Source of the DNA: Porogramme epimiltina
Taxonomy: Eukaryota; Basidiomycota; Agaricomycetes; Polyporales; Polyporaceae
Assembly: GCA_900155495.1 (NCBI GenBank)
Contig: FTLJ01001044.1
Location: 1-26,812 of the forward strand
Reading direction: 5' to 3'
Length of the DNA: 26,812 bases
Below are positions 1-11,507 of this stretch, piece by piece. The stretch's first letter is position 1, and every line of letters starts with the position of its first letter. Made by a program: the position numbers and the translations under genes. Below the pieces are notes generated by a model that saw only the letters and a program-made list of their open reading frames with translations, ran no database searches and was not told where the DNA came from.

Positions 1-105
1 GCGGACAGCCAAGGGTATGCTGGCAGGGAAAAACGTCTGGACAATTCCACGTTGACCGTAGGCCTTCAAAGCCAGAAGAGAGATGGAGAATCCCACTAGC
101 AGCAT
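1..105 (-). CDS. GtaA-like glutaminase family protein, copy 1 (5' end only)
   Basis: Only the first 35 codons are in the window; the rest lies off the left edge. The start ATG is read from base 105 downward. The peptide has a hydrophobic signal sequence ending near AYGQ, then the family motif TFFPASIPLAVR, which is also found just after the signal peptide in copies 2, 3 and 4. The stretch aligns base for base in length with 5400-5504 of copy 2 and differs at only a few positions. Copies 1 and 2 are therefore the closest pair by this short sample. No in-frame stop or frameshift is visible. Whether the rest of the gene is intact cannot be judged. Confidence 0.8.
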   Translation of the reverse strand, partial: MLLVGFSISLLALKAYGQRGIVQTFFPASIPLAVR

Positions 106-1766
106 GGGGTGAAGTTTCAGAGCGTGATGGTAAGTCAATAAGGGAGGGGAGGCCGCCTCCACTACAGGGCACGGAGGTATATGCGAGGTTCCAGCAGTTC
201 AACAGCCTTGACAGACTGCGGGAACTCAAAATCCAGCAAGGTTCTTACAACCCCGACTGAGACCGGCAGAAACGTTATATCAGATCCAGCTTCGCGACAC
301 GTTGATGAGATATGTAGGAGAGTGCCACTTATAGCAACAGACGTACCCTTCTATCAGTGGTCAAAGCCCGCCTACAGCACCCTCCCCCTTGTTTGGAACA
401 CCACTCCGCATCTCAAGGGCTAACAATGCCACTGTGGTCCCCACCGCTTTGAGCCCGTCCCGAGGCCCACGCCCGTCCGAATCCTATGCACGTTACACGC
501 ACTCTTCGGCCGCGCCTATTCACAGTCTCTCCGATGCGGAACTTGTACGGCCCGTGTATGCGATTTGATCATTTGCTTGCATGAATGATGGTCCCGGAGA
601 AGGTATATTCTCGGGCTCGGCATCCTCGTAGCGCCGTCCTCTATAAAGTGGACGGAATGGTAGAAGCACGCCTGATTACGGGTTGTGAGCTCCAATGCTA
701 ACGACTTGCATCAACATGATCATCCACATATTCCGCATGCCACAGTGGAGCAGTGAGAACCACTTACAGGGGCGTGCATAGTAATGAGCTGAACCTGGGC
801 TGGGTTCTGGCCGAGCCGGGCTGAGCCCGATGGTGATACCATTGTTACGGTATCCAGTACCTGGACCTCGCAGCATTCACACGCCGCTGCCGAGCTTTCG
901 AGACGCCTGACCTCCGCGCCTTGCAGAGCTTTAGAATAATAAGAAGAACAGGCAGAGCGAGGAGCACAGACCTTTCGTCACAGCCAAAGATCTGCAGGTG
1001 CAGCCACACAGTTTTTCCCTACTCCACTACCACCGGTCTAGATGAGATAGCACAGCGGCATCGAGAGGTACATAACAGAAGCGGCAAGAGGCACAGAAGA
1101 TGTCAATAGCAACTTCATGGACACGTGAAATTCTGACAGGCATACCAAGCAACGTAAGTGTGTGAGAGACTCTTGGCGAATATTATACACGCACAGGCGG
1201 CACGCCCATGGGGTCCCTCATGGCAGACGGATCTATGAAACGGTGCAAAAGCTGAAGCGGCAGTGTGTGGGGGTGCACGTAGAGATATCTAGGGAGATGG
1301 GATAGGCGCCCAAGCATAGCGACAAGTTGGTGGCGTCTAAGTGCCAGCTAGCAGCGGGGCCTGGGCTTGGAGTCGGCGCTCGCGGGGCTCAGCCCTGTCC
1401 TCAGTGTCCTGCCTTCATCCCCCTTCCCTTCTTACGCGTGAAAAGCGGTCATGCGTATCTCCCCAGTTCATGGAAGCAGGCTTGAGGGCCCCTACAGGAG
1501 TAGACCGCCTCAGTCCCCAGGCAGAGTGCTTTGCCATCACGATACTCACCATGGCGGGGCTTGACTCTCGTATAGAACATTGGTGCGACTCCCCGGGCTG
1601 CACACTATAGCCATATCCCCTTCTGCAATGTCGCTTTCCACCACAGTACCAAGCCGTGTTCCCCAATCTTCACCTTAGGTGTATTTTTAGGTCGAATACG
1701 GCCGCCCGTAGACTATCATAGGTTACGCTAAATCGACGATACTACAAATTGTACTATAGAGAATAA
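106..1766. other. Long spacer between array copies 2 and 1; no gene recognised
   Basis: This 1.66 kb stretch lies between the stop of copy 2 and the start of copy 1, so it should hold the copy 1 promoter and the copy 2 3' untranslated region. Open frames on both strands are short and lack recognisable motifs or consistent splice structure. Several blocks resemble the spacer at 5505-7192 in the same order: about 301-350 with 5671-5720, 554-600 with 5930-5978, and 1194-1250 with 6596-6655. It is therefore a duplicated non-coding segment carried along with the gene, not unique sequence. Confidence 0.6.
178..184 (-). promoter_or_regulatory. TATA-like element upstream of copy 1
   Basis: On the minus strand the heptamer CATATAC lies about 75 bases upstream of the copy 1 ATG. 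The same heptamer is at nearly the same distance in copy 2, and a stronger TATATA version is at the same distance in copy 3. Position conservation across three copies is the main support. Confidence 0.45.
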
Positions 1767-4700
1767 TCAATGATATTGAAGGTCCTGGTACTCTGGTGGG
1801 GACTCGAAGCGTTCATCCCTAATCTGCTCCATCACCCGCCGCAGGTTCCGCACCTCTTCGCGGAGCACTACTACATGTTCCGTTGTTGTGGGAGAGTATA
1901 GCACGGTGCTTGTCGGGTCTCCTGAGTGGCTCGACAATGGCTGTCCCTCAATACGGACAGCGTCTATTGAGAGAAACGGAGCTGGAATCGACTCGGAAGT
2001 AGAATCCGGTGTTTGGAATGATGGGATCTCGGTCGGTTTGTAGTGCTCCTCGCTGGTACCCGCTCCTCCCGCCTCTCGAGCCTTCTTCGGCTTTTGCGTG
2101 TGGAACATGCTTTCGAGCTCCGTAGTAGTGCCAATGGTTCCAAGGGCTATGCTGCCTGGCTCTCGATCGTCACTGTCTGAGTATGGCGGCAAAGAGGTGG
2201 TTAGGTGCTGTTCCGTCGTAATTCCCGTGATTGACGTCCTATATACGCCTTCGCGTCGTGCTGTGGACCTATGTCGCCGAGAGTATATCACGCTTCCTAT
2301 AGCGATAGAGACAACGGATATTGCGCCTACGACACTCCCGGCTACAATTGCACCTATGTTTGCTTTAGCGGCCTTGGGAGAGGGTCCAGGCTGGGGCGCT
2401 GGAGAACCTGGAGAACCTGGAGAGCCTGAGCTTTGGGGCTGAAGACCGATAGTTTTGTTCTGGAGGCTAAAATGATTGGGTAAGCCCGTGACAAGTTGAT
2501 GGACTTAGGAGCAACGCTCACGACAAGGCCAGAAGCGAGAACATTGAGCCGGTTGTAGGCCTTTGAGCTCGTAAGACTCAAATTCTATAGACGGCTGAAA
2601 CATTTCGGCAACTTACCCAGCGGCGCCACTCACAGGCAGAATGCCCGTGCCGTTGTTGTAATATATGTTCACAAGAGCCCCTATAGTAGTGTTCAAATTG
2701 ATTCTATTCCACACCCCTTGGATTAACTCGTCACGGACACTTGAATCTGTCATGATAGCAGCAGCGAATAATGAGAACGCTGCATGCGATTTGCATCAGC
2801 TATAATATGACACGACAAACTGAGTGGCAAATGTACCGGTGCTAGCTTTGAAAGACTCTGTGCTATCTTCAGTGAGACCAAACTCAGGTGCTAGAGCAAT
2901 AATTTACGTCAGTATGGCCGACGTTGTAACTTGTCATTAACGGTTACGCACGGGAGGCGAGTCGGGTCCCGAGATAATTTGTGTGAATGTCGAGGACCTG
3001 AGAGGATGTGAGTCGTAGAGCGTGATAGAGGCGGTACACTCTTACCGAGTTCGGTATCAAGCCAGTCTTCAGAAGGACGTCGGCGTACAGATTGTACATC
3101 AAGCCCCAGGAACCATCTTCTCCGAAAATACCAAGCACACTTTTTTTGTCCGAAGAAAGGGCTGTGGAGAGCCATTGGCTCATCAACATAGACGCATTTC
3201 TCTGCAGTCATGAAAGTTAGGCTGAGGAGATGCCCCTTCAAGCAAACTACTAGCCACGTACTTCATACATTTGGAAGTCGCCATCGTTCTGTGTAGCACG
3301 GCTGATTTCGGCCATCGCCTGAATTCCGACGATGCCTTTGAAATTCAGGTTGGTGAAATTCCTAGTGACTTGATCTGCAGTCTGTCTAACTTTCGAGTCA
3401 AGGACAATACGCGGCATACAGGAACGATGTGATCATACTGAGCTCCGAATAAACCTGGGGATGATACCGTTTGGACGAGATAATCAGCCCAACGTTTAGC
3501 TAGTGCATACTTACGAAAGATCGAATCAGTGTGTTGTTCCATGTGGATAAAGAACAAAATCGACGTACATATTGAACGAGGAGAGTGTCGTCACCGGAGA
3601 AACGAGCATGGGCATACATTATACAGAGCATAGCACCAGCATCTTCCTCTAAGTGAGCAGGTAGATGATGTAGCAGAGAATATGCGTTTACTGACTGTCC
3701 AGCCCTACTATGGCATCGTTTCCGATGTTTGTGGCTGGATTAGAGTAGGGATATGCAGATCCTGACGAAAACAAGTCAAGTGGCCTGACATTCTCATATA
3801 CTACGCTTGCTTACCGATATCTTTGAAGGGGAATGTCTGGACCAAATTGTCTTGAGACTCGAGCATTGGGACCAATATTCCTGATAAGAGTGAAGCGTTG
3901 ATGTATAGATATGCTGGTAGCGCATGAAACACTCTTTCCACGGCATTGACCCGACTTTATGGGACAACTGTCGCGTCAGAATATCGTGGTCACGTTGTCA
4001 ATAAAATAGAGGCACACTTCTGCCCACCGGTGTCTTTGATGAACGTCTTGACGTCCGACTTATTCGCCTGTAACGTGGTGATATCCATTGAACCCATCAC
4101 CTGGCGCGCTGCTAGCGAAACTAGGTCTACGTAATTTGAGGATATTCTTCCAGCATCATTGACGACCTTTTCGTCAAGACTCTGTGCGCGGCTGAGCGCT
4201 GCAGAAAAATCAGTGACGAAGGCATTGATCTATAAAGTATAAACTCGTCAATAGCGGCTATTAGTCACCAAGTTGAATTTAGTCTTACCGCTAGCTCAAC
4301 CGTTGAATATTGAGTGAAGAAGTACGGTCTCCGATTCTCCGTGGTGCTCCCCGAAGCGGGAGAATAGACGATAGCCGGATCTCGGACATATCCCACTGAC
4401 CACGTCACTGGACTAGTAGTAGTCTTGATCTCATGCAAGTCGATGGAGAATGCTAATACGACAGTGGGGTCGCTACAACAGCACTCAGCACTATACGGAC
4501 ATGTATCTAGTAGAGAATAAAACTTACGATGCTATGGTTGCACTCCCCGGAGTCGACTGGAGGTTTGGTAATACGCCGCTGCTGACGAATTGAGAACGAG
4601 TAGGGGCGAGGTCGCCAATTTGCCATGTTACGTCTGGATTCTATCGCACAAGTCAGCATTGTCGGCTAGGACAAGATAGCTTATTCGCTCACATCCAGCA

Positions 4701-5504
4701 TAGCATAGTACACTGTACCATCTGACATTTGACTATTGATCTCCATTTTTGAATGGACGGGAAGGGATGCCTGGTGGTATATAGTGGATCCCACAAGTTG
4801 AGCAGCATTCCATGTAGGAATGCCGGTAATGCTGCCTCCCGTCGTCCATTCTAAATTCAAGTTAGCGGTTCAGCAGAGCATTGTCAGTGAAGTATCTCTT
4901 GCTTCACCTGTAGTTATGTCGGAATATAGCTGGACTGAATGAGCTATCCCGTCGAGCGAGACTGCCTCGATTGAGACATACGAAAACGGCATAGATTGTT
5001 TTACCAAATCCGCAGGCTGTGCGTGTGGTCAGTAAATATTTGTACACAGGAGTGGAAGACGGACTCACCTCGATAGGGGACAGAAATGTGACAGTAACAT
5101 TCATCGGACCCACCGTCATCACATATATGGATCGAGTCGGGGTGACCTGCACATTTGTAACCGGCGTTGTAACGTTCGGGTCGCTCTGAGGTGCACCGGC
5201 TCCGAGCCAGGAATAGGAGATGTTGTCCACCCTGATACTCCCAGTCCATCCCATAGTCGCCTGAATTACACTTCAATATGTGACAGGAGGGGAAGGCTGC
5301 ATATTGAGTGCGTACCTGCTGAGTCCAGAACACAGGTGAGGACGATGACAGAGGGGGTTGTCCACTTGTAGCATTATGCCATGTGCTCAGATAGGGGGTG
5401 CGGACAGCCAAGGGTATGCTGGCAGGGAAAAACGTCTGGGTAAGTCCACGTTGACCGTATGCTTTCAAAGCGAGAAAGGATGCGGAAGCCGCTAAGAGGA
5501 ACAT
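1767..5504 (-). CDS. Membrane-anchored GtaA-like glutaminase family protein, copy 2 (17 exons, 918 aa)
   Basis: Exons in transcription order: 5504-5316, 5260-5069, 5016-4908, 4850-4693, 4640-4528, 4472-4289, 4229-4018, 3954-3815, 3761-3696, 3648-3569, 3509-3439, 3385-3262, 3201-3046, 2997-2952, 2890-2837, 2779-2617, 2466-1767. They join to 2757 bases in one frame. A signal peptide (1-18) is followed by the layout of fungal glutaminase A proteins (DUF4964/DUF5127, DUF4965, DUF1793 type, alpha/alpha six-hairpin), for example TFFPASIPLAVR, NVTVTFLSPIE, SNYVDLVSLAARQVMGSMDI and LMYNLYAD. The C-terminal extension has a Gly-Ser-Pro linker, a transmembrane helix (about 723-747, NIGAIVAGSVVGAISVV) and a tail with VVVLREEVRNLRR and PPEY at 909-912. 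The family hydrolyses L-glutamine outside the cell; activity here is inferred. Exon 7 uses a weak GTGTGC donor and exon 8 an AAG acceptor. Confidence 0.87.
2401..2427 (-). repeat. Three 9-base tandem repeats in copy 2 linker
   Basis: The unit ggagaacct (plus strand) occurs twice exactly and once with one change. On the coding strand it encodes Ser-Pro-Gly repeats in the juxtamembrane linker just outside the predicted transmembrane helix. Copies 3 and 4 lack it and have Ser/Thr/Gly-rich linkers, so it arose in this copy. Confidence 0.85.
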
Positions 5505-7192
5505 GAGGTGAAATTTCGCAGTATGGTTGTCAGTCAATAAGAAGGGGTCACACCCTCTGCGTAGAGAACAGCTGTATATGGTGAGATTCTGACAGTCTGA
5601 CAGCAAGTCCATAAGTAGTGTCCCTATAGCCCGGACGGCGAGCGGTATTGTGTCCAATCTGCAGCGCAACGTTGATGAGATGTGTGTGGTGGTGTTACCA
5701 ATGACAGCGGACGTACCTTTCTAGACAACGGCAGGCCACAGTCGCACACTCTGGGTATAGCCCCTCGTGCAAGGCCGCTACATCCTCTAATTATCTCCCG
5801 TGCGCTCCTGCAACCGCCCTTCAAGTCGTTGTGCTCCTTGGATCAGGTCCGTTCCATACCTATACACACTACTCATACTCTCTTCTTGTGGCCTTCCAGA
5901 CATTCTTAATCGCCCAACTTGCATAGCTTGTGTATGCAATTCGATCCTCTCCGTGTATGGATGGCAGTTCCGGGGGAGGCTCACCCTCAGACTTGACACC
6001 CTTAGAACGCTATGCTTTGTAAGATTAAACAGATACGACAAAAATGTAAAGATGAAACTGCGGCTTCGTCATCGCTCGCGTGTCCCAACACAACATGAAC
6101 TGCATTTACGACATGTATCAAGTTCATCGTGTGCATACGCCTCATGGGTACCGCCGACGGATTTTAAGGGCCCTTAGCTTTCTCCACAAGTAGGTGTTAC
6201 TGGCTCTAGAAGTACCTGCTGTAATGAGGACGATAGACACAGGGAGGCGTACGAACCTTAGAACACACCCGGGGATTTGCACCTTTTCGGTATCCCTTCC
6301 GTTGATTAACGCCAGCCACGTCCGCAGTGGCAGGGCGGCCCCACGGATGCACTGCAGAAACAACAGTGGCGTTTACAAGCGTGTCTGAGACTCTCACCGA
6401 AGCATGTGAGAGGGAAAGGGGCTGTTGTGGACAGGACAGTGCGCACCTAGCGAAAGCACATATGGAAGAGGCAGCGAATAGGCAGAGAAGGGGCTAATGC
6501 TGGCCTGCAAGAGATATGAAATCAAGTCTGGCATATCAAAAAGCGTGCCCGTACGAGAGATTCTGGGTGGATTCCAGCCAAGGAATGCTGCACATGCGGG
6601 CGTGCCGCCCTAGTGGTTCTGCCACGGGGAACGGCTCTACGAAAACAATGCAAAGGGGTCAAGGACGGTGACAGGTCACTGGGGCTGTAGTACACGAGGG
6701 GGTGTAGATGCCATCAGTAACAGTAAAGCTTGTTGAAGCATGATATCAGTGAAGGACATACGAGCGATGTCGTGTTCGGGTCCGAGTCCGACATCGTGAT
6801 TCGTGGCAGACATCAACCCACAAGCGCCCGAATCTTGGGCTCAGTATGGGCTGCGCTAAGTGGACGCGGAATAAACAAGTGCCTAGATTAAGTCTGGCTT
6901 CGCCCCACGTCGACAGAATTTCACATCGTAAGCTTGAAAAATATCCCATAGATGGTTTCCGTCACACTGAGTTAGTGATTTTGAGTACCTTGCCCTTCCG
7001 CCCTCGGACTCTTCGGAGTCGCCGTCCGAGTCACCGCAAGGCCATGCTACTACCTGAGTCCGAGATCTATTACGCTTTACGGAACCTCTAGGAGCCGCCA
7101 ATGTTTACTGAGCAAGAGCTCAAATGAGATATAGAGCCTACCACGTGCTCGTCATTGTGTCAGAACCAGGAAAACATCTGATGGTCCGAGTG
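5505..7192. other. Long spacer between array copies 3 and 2; no confident gene
   Basis: This 1.69 kb stretch separates the copy 3 stop from the copy 2 start. It is related to the spacer at 106-1766. No family domain is recognisable in any frame. Two short minus-strand stretches near 6770-6805 and 6990-7100 are richer in GC and would encode Asp/Ser/Glu-rich peptides if translated. No convincing complete gene could be built around them. The remainder probably holds the copy 2 promoter and copy 3 3' sequence. Confidence 0.55.
5574..5580 (-). promoter_or_regulatory. TATA-like element upstream of copy 2
   Basis: CATATAC on the minus strand lies about 70-76 bases upstream of the copy 2 ATG, matching the element of copy 1 in sequence and distance. 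Confidence 0.45.
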
Positions 7193-10100
7193 CTAGGTAG
7201 TGTATTCTGGCGGTGCCTCAAGCGGGTCGGGTAACCGGTCCACCCTCAACTGCTGTAACACCCTACGTAGACCCTGTACTTCCGTGCGAAGGTCAACCAC
7301 TTCTGTCTCTGTGACTGACAGAGCGCCTTCTCCTGGTGCCTGATATGCATCGTGTCTGTTTGGCGTAATCTGAAGCGCTGACAAATCCGATGTCAATAAG
7401 TCAGAATCGAGGCCTGAACCACCCTGACTGTCATCAGTGTAGGTGTATATGCAGCCCCCGCGTGTACGGGCACTAGAGAGTCTGTCCTTGAGACGTGGAT
7501 TGGATACCCCTGTAACATTGTGTGCTGCACTGTGCCGTCTAAGGTTGTTTTGATCGAGAGGGTTTGAATGGGGAGGGTGTTGTGCGTCTATAGTTTCCAT
7601 CGTCTTGTTGTGGCTACCACGGTCTTCTACGAGCCCGGAGCGCCTTCGCCAAAAGTATATGACCGCCGCGCAGGCAATGATGACTATTGCTAGACCACCA
7701 ACCACACCGCCTGCGATTGCACCGCTGTCTGATGTTGGTTTGTTCCCCCCTGTGCTAGTAACACCAGAACTGTGGGTTCCGAGGTTGCTGTTCGTGGTGT
7801 TGAAGGAGATGGTCTTGTTTGGTAACCTAATATGCGTGTGTGCAACCTCAGTTTTTCACTGGTCCTACGCAATTCAGGAGTGGAAGTAAGGGCCTACCCT
7901 AGGGCTAAGTGAGAGAACACAGAGCCAAGGCCAGGGCTATGACATACGCCCCAATCAAGCATTGAAATATACATAATATGGACGATAACTCACCCCGCTA
8001 CTCCGCCCGATGCGGATGCCACCCCAGAGGCACCTGAAGTTGATACCACCCCCGAGGTATTGTTGTAGTAGTCCGGAAACGCTCCTAGAGTAGTATTCAA
8101 GTTTGCTCTGTTCCAAGCTCTTTGTATAAGCTCATCGCGGACGCCACTGTCCGTAACAGCAGCAGAAGAGAACAGCTGCCATGCTTAACGTGTTCCATTA
8201 TGAATATGGATGGAATCGCAAATGTACGAGTTACTTACCTATGCTACTGATTTGTGGCGAAGTGCTGTCGTCGATCGGGAGGCCTAGAATTGGGGCTAGT
8301 GAAATGCTTGTAAGCAACAGAATCGCTTATAGCTTCCAAGAAGTTATTGAATTACCTTTGCTAATTTGTGTACGAAGATCCTCGGTAAATGTGTCGAAAA
8401 CCTACGGGGGTGTAAGCCAGATTCCGCATATAAGCAGATTCGAGACGGCTTAACTCACGGATTGTGGGAGCAGCTCAGTTCCTAGCAAACGATCCGCGTA
8501 CAAGTTGTACAATAAGGCCCAAGAATTCTCGTCATGAAAGCTCCCTATAATTCGCTGGCTGTCTGAAGATAGTGCAAGAGATTGCCACTTGGTAATAAGA
8601 GCAGTGGAGTTTTCCTATAATTCGCGAGTTATTGTGGTCCCATTATTGTTGAGTTGAAAATTTACCTGATACAGCTGAGCATCGGAATCGTCTCCCGTGG
8701 CACGGCTGATCTCAGACATGGCCTTAATTCCTATGATTCCCTTAAGAGCAAGATTAGTAGAATCGAAGGCAGACACCTGATCTGCAGGGGCCCTGTAAAT
8801 AAGTCAGTGCCATGTAGTAGACAGACTGTAAGGCGAGGAAGTACGTACTGGCCCTGAAGGTCTGGCATTGAGCTCAAACTCTGCACCAAGTAGTCTGCCC
8901 ACTTCTTGGTGAGATTATACTGAAGAGCAGTAAGCAGGATTGATTTGACGCGTTAAAACATGTCGGGAACGTACGTGACGAGCCAGAAGAGTGCCATCAC
9001 CAGTGAATCTAGCATGCGCATACATCATAATAAGCATGCTCCCTGATTCTATCGAAACGCGAGTTGCAAATCTTATCATGAACGTCAATGTTAAGAAGAT
9101 ACTGACGATCAATGCCCTGAGGTTGTGCAGTGCTGCTGCCCTGATCTGCAGTAACGTTTGGATATGTGGCACCTATCTCAGATGTGAATAGACGTTCCAA
9201 GTGTCATAACAGCCCATGCCCTCTCACCAAGGTCCGGTGAAGCGTAAAGCTGGCCTGTCAGCCCATCCTGCGCTTCCAGGAGTGGTGCCAGCATAGCCGA
9301 GCAAAGCGATGCGTTCAGGTAGAGATATGCTGGAAATGCTGCGTAAAGTCTATCCACAGGATTTGTGCGCCTGTGTATCTGTATGAGTGTCATAGTTATT
9401 GCGTGTGACACAAAACGGGCGTACTGTGATGACCCGATATCCTTGACAAAGATCTTTACGTCCGATATGTTAACGCTGTGATCGTCATCTCCTAACACAG
9501 TTATTTCCATAGAGCCCATGGTTTGACGGGATGCCAAGGACACAAGATCAACGTAGTTTGAAGATATATTTGCTGCTTCCTCCATTATCTTTTGGTCCAT
9601 CTCAATAGCCTTATCACGCCTTGCCGAGAAGCTGGTCACCACCGCATCGATCTAGGATACGACGTCAATCATTGAGGCTTCCATAAATTAGATGAACCAT
9701 ACCGCTGAAGAGACGTTTGGATACCGAGAGACAAAGTAGGGCCTGCGTATCTCGCGGGCTCCTGAGGGAGCAATGTATTGCACAGGAGGATTTCTGACCC
9801 TTCCAACCGACCACATGACTGGGTCGGTGGTAGCCTGAATGTTGCCCAAGTCGATCGCGAATGCTAATACCCAGAGGTCAGGGCTATAATGATCTTAATA
9901 GATATACTTCTCTACTAAGGATACCATTACTCACGGTGATGTGTAAATCCCCCCGAACACGCTAGACGCTCTGTCGGGGAGTATCCCGTGATCTATGAAT
10001 TGCCCACGGCACACTTTATCTTCATCGATCTGCCAGGTGACTCGTGTCGGATCCTACAATATTCTGTGTTAAGCACGCTCATATGTACCTAGAAGCAGGA

Positions 10101-10926
10101 CGACTCACTACTGCTGTCGCATAGTAGACCTTTCCATCCTGTGCCTGATTATCGAACTCGGTATTTGCGATAGGAACTTCTAGTTCAAGTTCATGGAAGA
10201 TGCTGGTCCCTGTATTCTGGCTGTCCCATTTCACAAACGCGCTGCGGTTACCAGAGGCCCATTCTGAAATCTGATTTATACGTGTAACATGTAAATCATT
10301 CAAAACTGACCTGTAAAGATGTCCGAGTATAGTTGCACTGAATGCTTTTCACCGTCGAGGGCAGATGCCTCAACATAGAGATAAGAGAAGGGGAGAGACT
10401 GCTCCACCAAATCTGAAGGCTACCGAACCCCATCTCCGTTAGTATCATCAAAGTCGAGATACGAAGGTTGCAGCTAGACACTAACCTCGATGGGGGAAAG
10501 AAAGGTAACCGTAACATTCATTGGGCCTGCTGTCAGGACGAAGACAGACCGTGTAGGAGTTATTTGGACGTTCGTGACATTGGAAATGTTGTGCCCGCCT
10601 TGCGCGGGATCTTGACCCAACCAGGAATACGAGATCCCATCCACCCTTATCTTCCCTACCCACCCAGTATGTGGGGCCTAAGCTTGTCACATGAGCTCTA
10701 TAAATCTTAAGACAGAAAAGAGAGCACGTACGTCCTGCCCCCAGAACACTGACCACGATGCCGCCAGTGAGGGACTACTACTAGTAGAAAGTTGCCACGT
10801 ATTCAAGTAGGGGGAACGAATGGCCAAAGGAATGCTGGCAGGGAAAAATGTCTGAACAGGGCCTGGTTGAGCATAAGCTAGTAAGATGGTGAGATAGGTT
10901 GAGAGCGCCAATAGCGGCAGCAACAT
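7193..10926 (-). CDS. Membrane-anchored GtaA-like glutaminase family protein, copy 3 (17 exons, 913 aa)
   Basis: Exons in transcription order: 10926-10732, 10677-10486, 10419-10311, 10263-10109, 10053-9935, 9883-9703, 9651-9425, 9370-9228, 9172-9107, 9048-8975, 8919-8849, 8792-8666, 8614-8459, 8401-8356, 8295-8239, 8183-7994, 7826-7193, giving 2742 bases in one frame. The ATG at 10926 is chosen because it opens a 20-residue hydrophobic signal peptide ending in AYAQ at the same place as the other copies; upstream in-frame residues look non-coding. The same six-hairpin glutaminase-like region follows (SNYVDLVSLASRQTMGSMEI, FPAYLYLNASLC, LLYNLYADRLLGTELLPQS). A Thr/Asn-rich linker leads to a transmembrane helix (about 738-762, GAIAGGVVGGLAIVIIACAA), basic residues and a long tail. 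The tail ends with VVDLRTEVQGLRRVLQQL and PPEY (908-911). Likely a type I plasma-membrane ectoenzyme; substrate inferred. Confidence 0.87.
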
Positions 10927-11507
10927 GGATGAGTTATGTGGAACGACAGTCAAGGCTGGAGGCAGAGAAAGGAATGTCGACTGACTCTTACGGGCGGTGA
11001 ACTTATATATGGCCATGTTTGGGGAGTCCAGTGAATCTAACAGACCGCAGAAAGAAACTCCGGGCGCGCGCGTAGTAGACCTTGCCCACGGCCTCACCCG
11101 GAGACGAGGTACATTATAAGGGGCGTCAAAAATACATTGAAACCTTTATAGGAGGCTCCTTGGATGTCAACAGCAACTCTGGTCCAGTCCGCTAGATCTG
11201 TCCGAATGGGAGATCAGTCGGAGGGGAGCACCGATTACACCTCACTGTTTACGGCCCCCTCTCGTGGGTAAATTCTTGCTAAAGTGCCACCTATTATATG
11301 GGCGGAGCAGTCTCTAAGGTGCAAAAGAGTCAGAACATCTGATACCGTGACATAACCTTATGACTCACCCGTGACGCGAGTGTAAGTTATTCGCATGAAA
11401 TTATCATCCTAGGATGATACGCTAATTGAAGAATCGAAAAACATCACAGCGAATTTCATGATACCATCTCAAAGAAAGATTCCCCCCGAGAGGCTCAAGC
11501 GATCTGC
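10927..11507. other. Short spacer between copies 4 and 3
   Basis: This is 581 bases between the copy 4 stop and the copy 3 start, one third the length of the other two inter-copy spacers and without obvious similarity to them. It contains the copy 3 TATA-like element and no recognisable open frame or RNA gene. Copies 3 and 4 therefore belong to a different duplication step than copies 1 and 2. Confidence 0.6.
11001..11012 (-). promoter_or_regulatory. TATA box upstream of copy 3
   Basis: On the minus strand the sequence CCATATATAAGT starts about 86 bases upstream of the copy 3 ATG and its core is near -80. It is the best TATA match of the array and sits at the same distance as the CATATAC elements of copies 1 and 2. 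Confidence 0.6.

Noticed and set aside
1341..1666. Overlapping frames of 83-89 codons on both strands in the first spacer
   Set aside because: No domain, no splice support and no matching open frame in the sister spacer at about +5.4 kb.
5001..5669. Minus-strand frame of 222 codons extending upstream of the copy 2 start
   Set aside because: It reads through the promoter, exon 1, intron 1 and exon 2 out of frame. The true start is the signal-peptide ATG at 5504, as shown by alignment with the other copies.
8520..8630. Near-identical ctataattcgc motifs at an exon acceptor and inside the same exon of copy 3
   Set aside because: Two short matches in an AT-rich stretch. No further similarity extends on either side, so probably coincidence.
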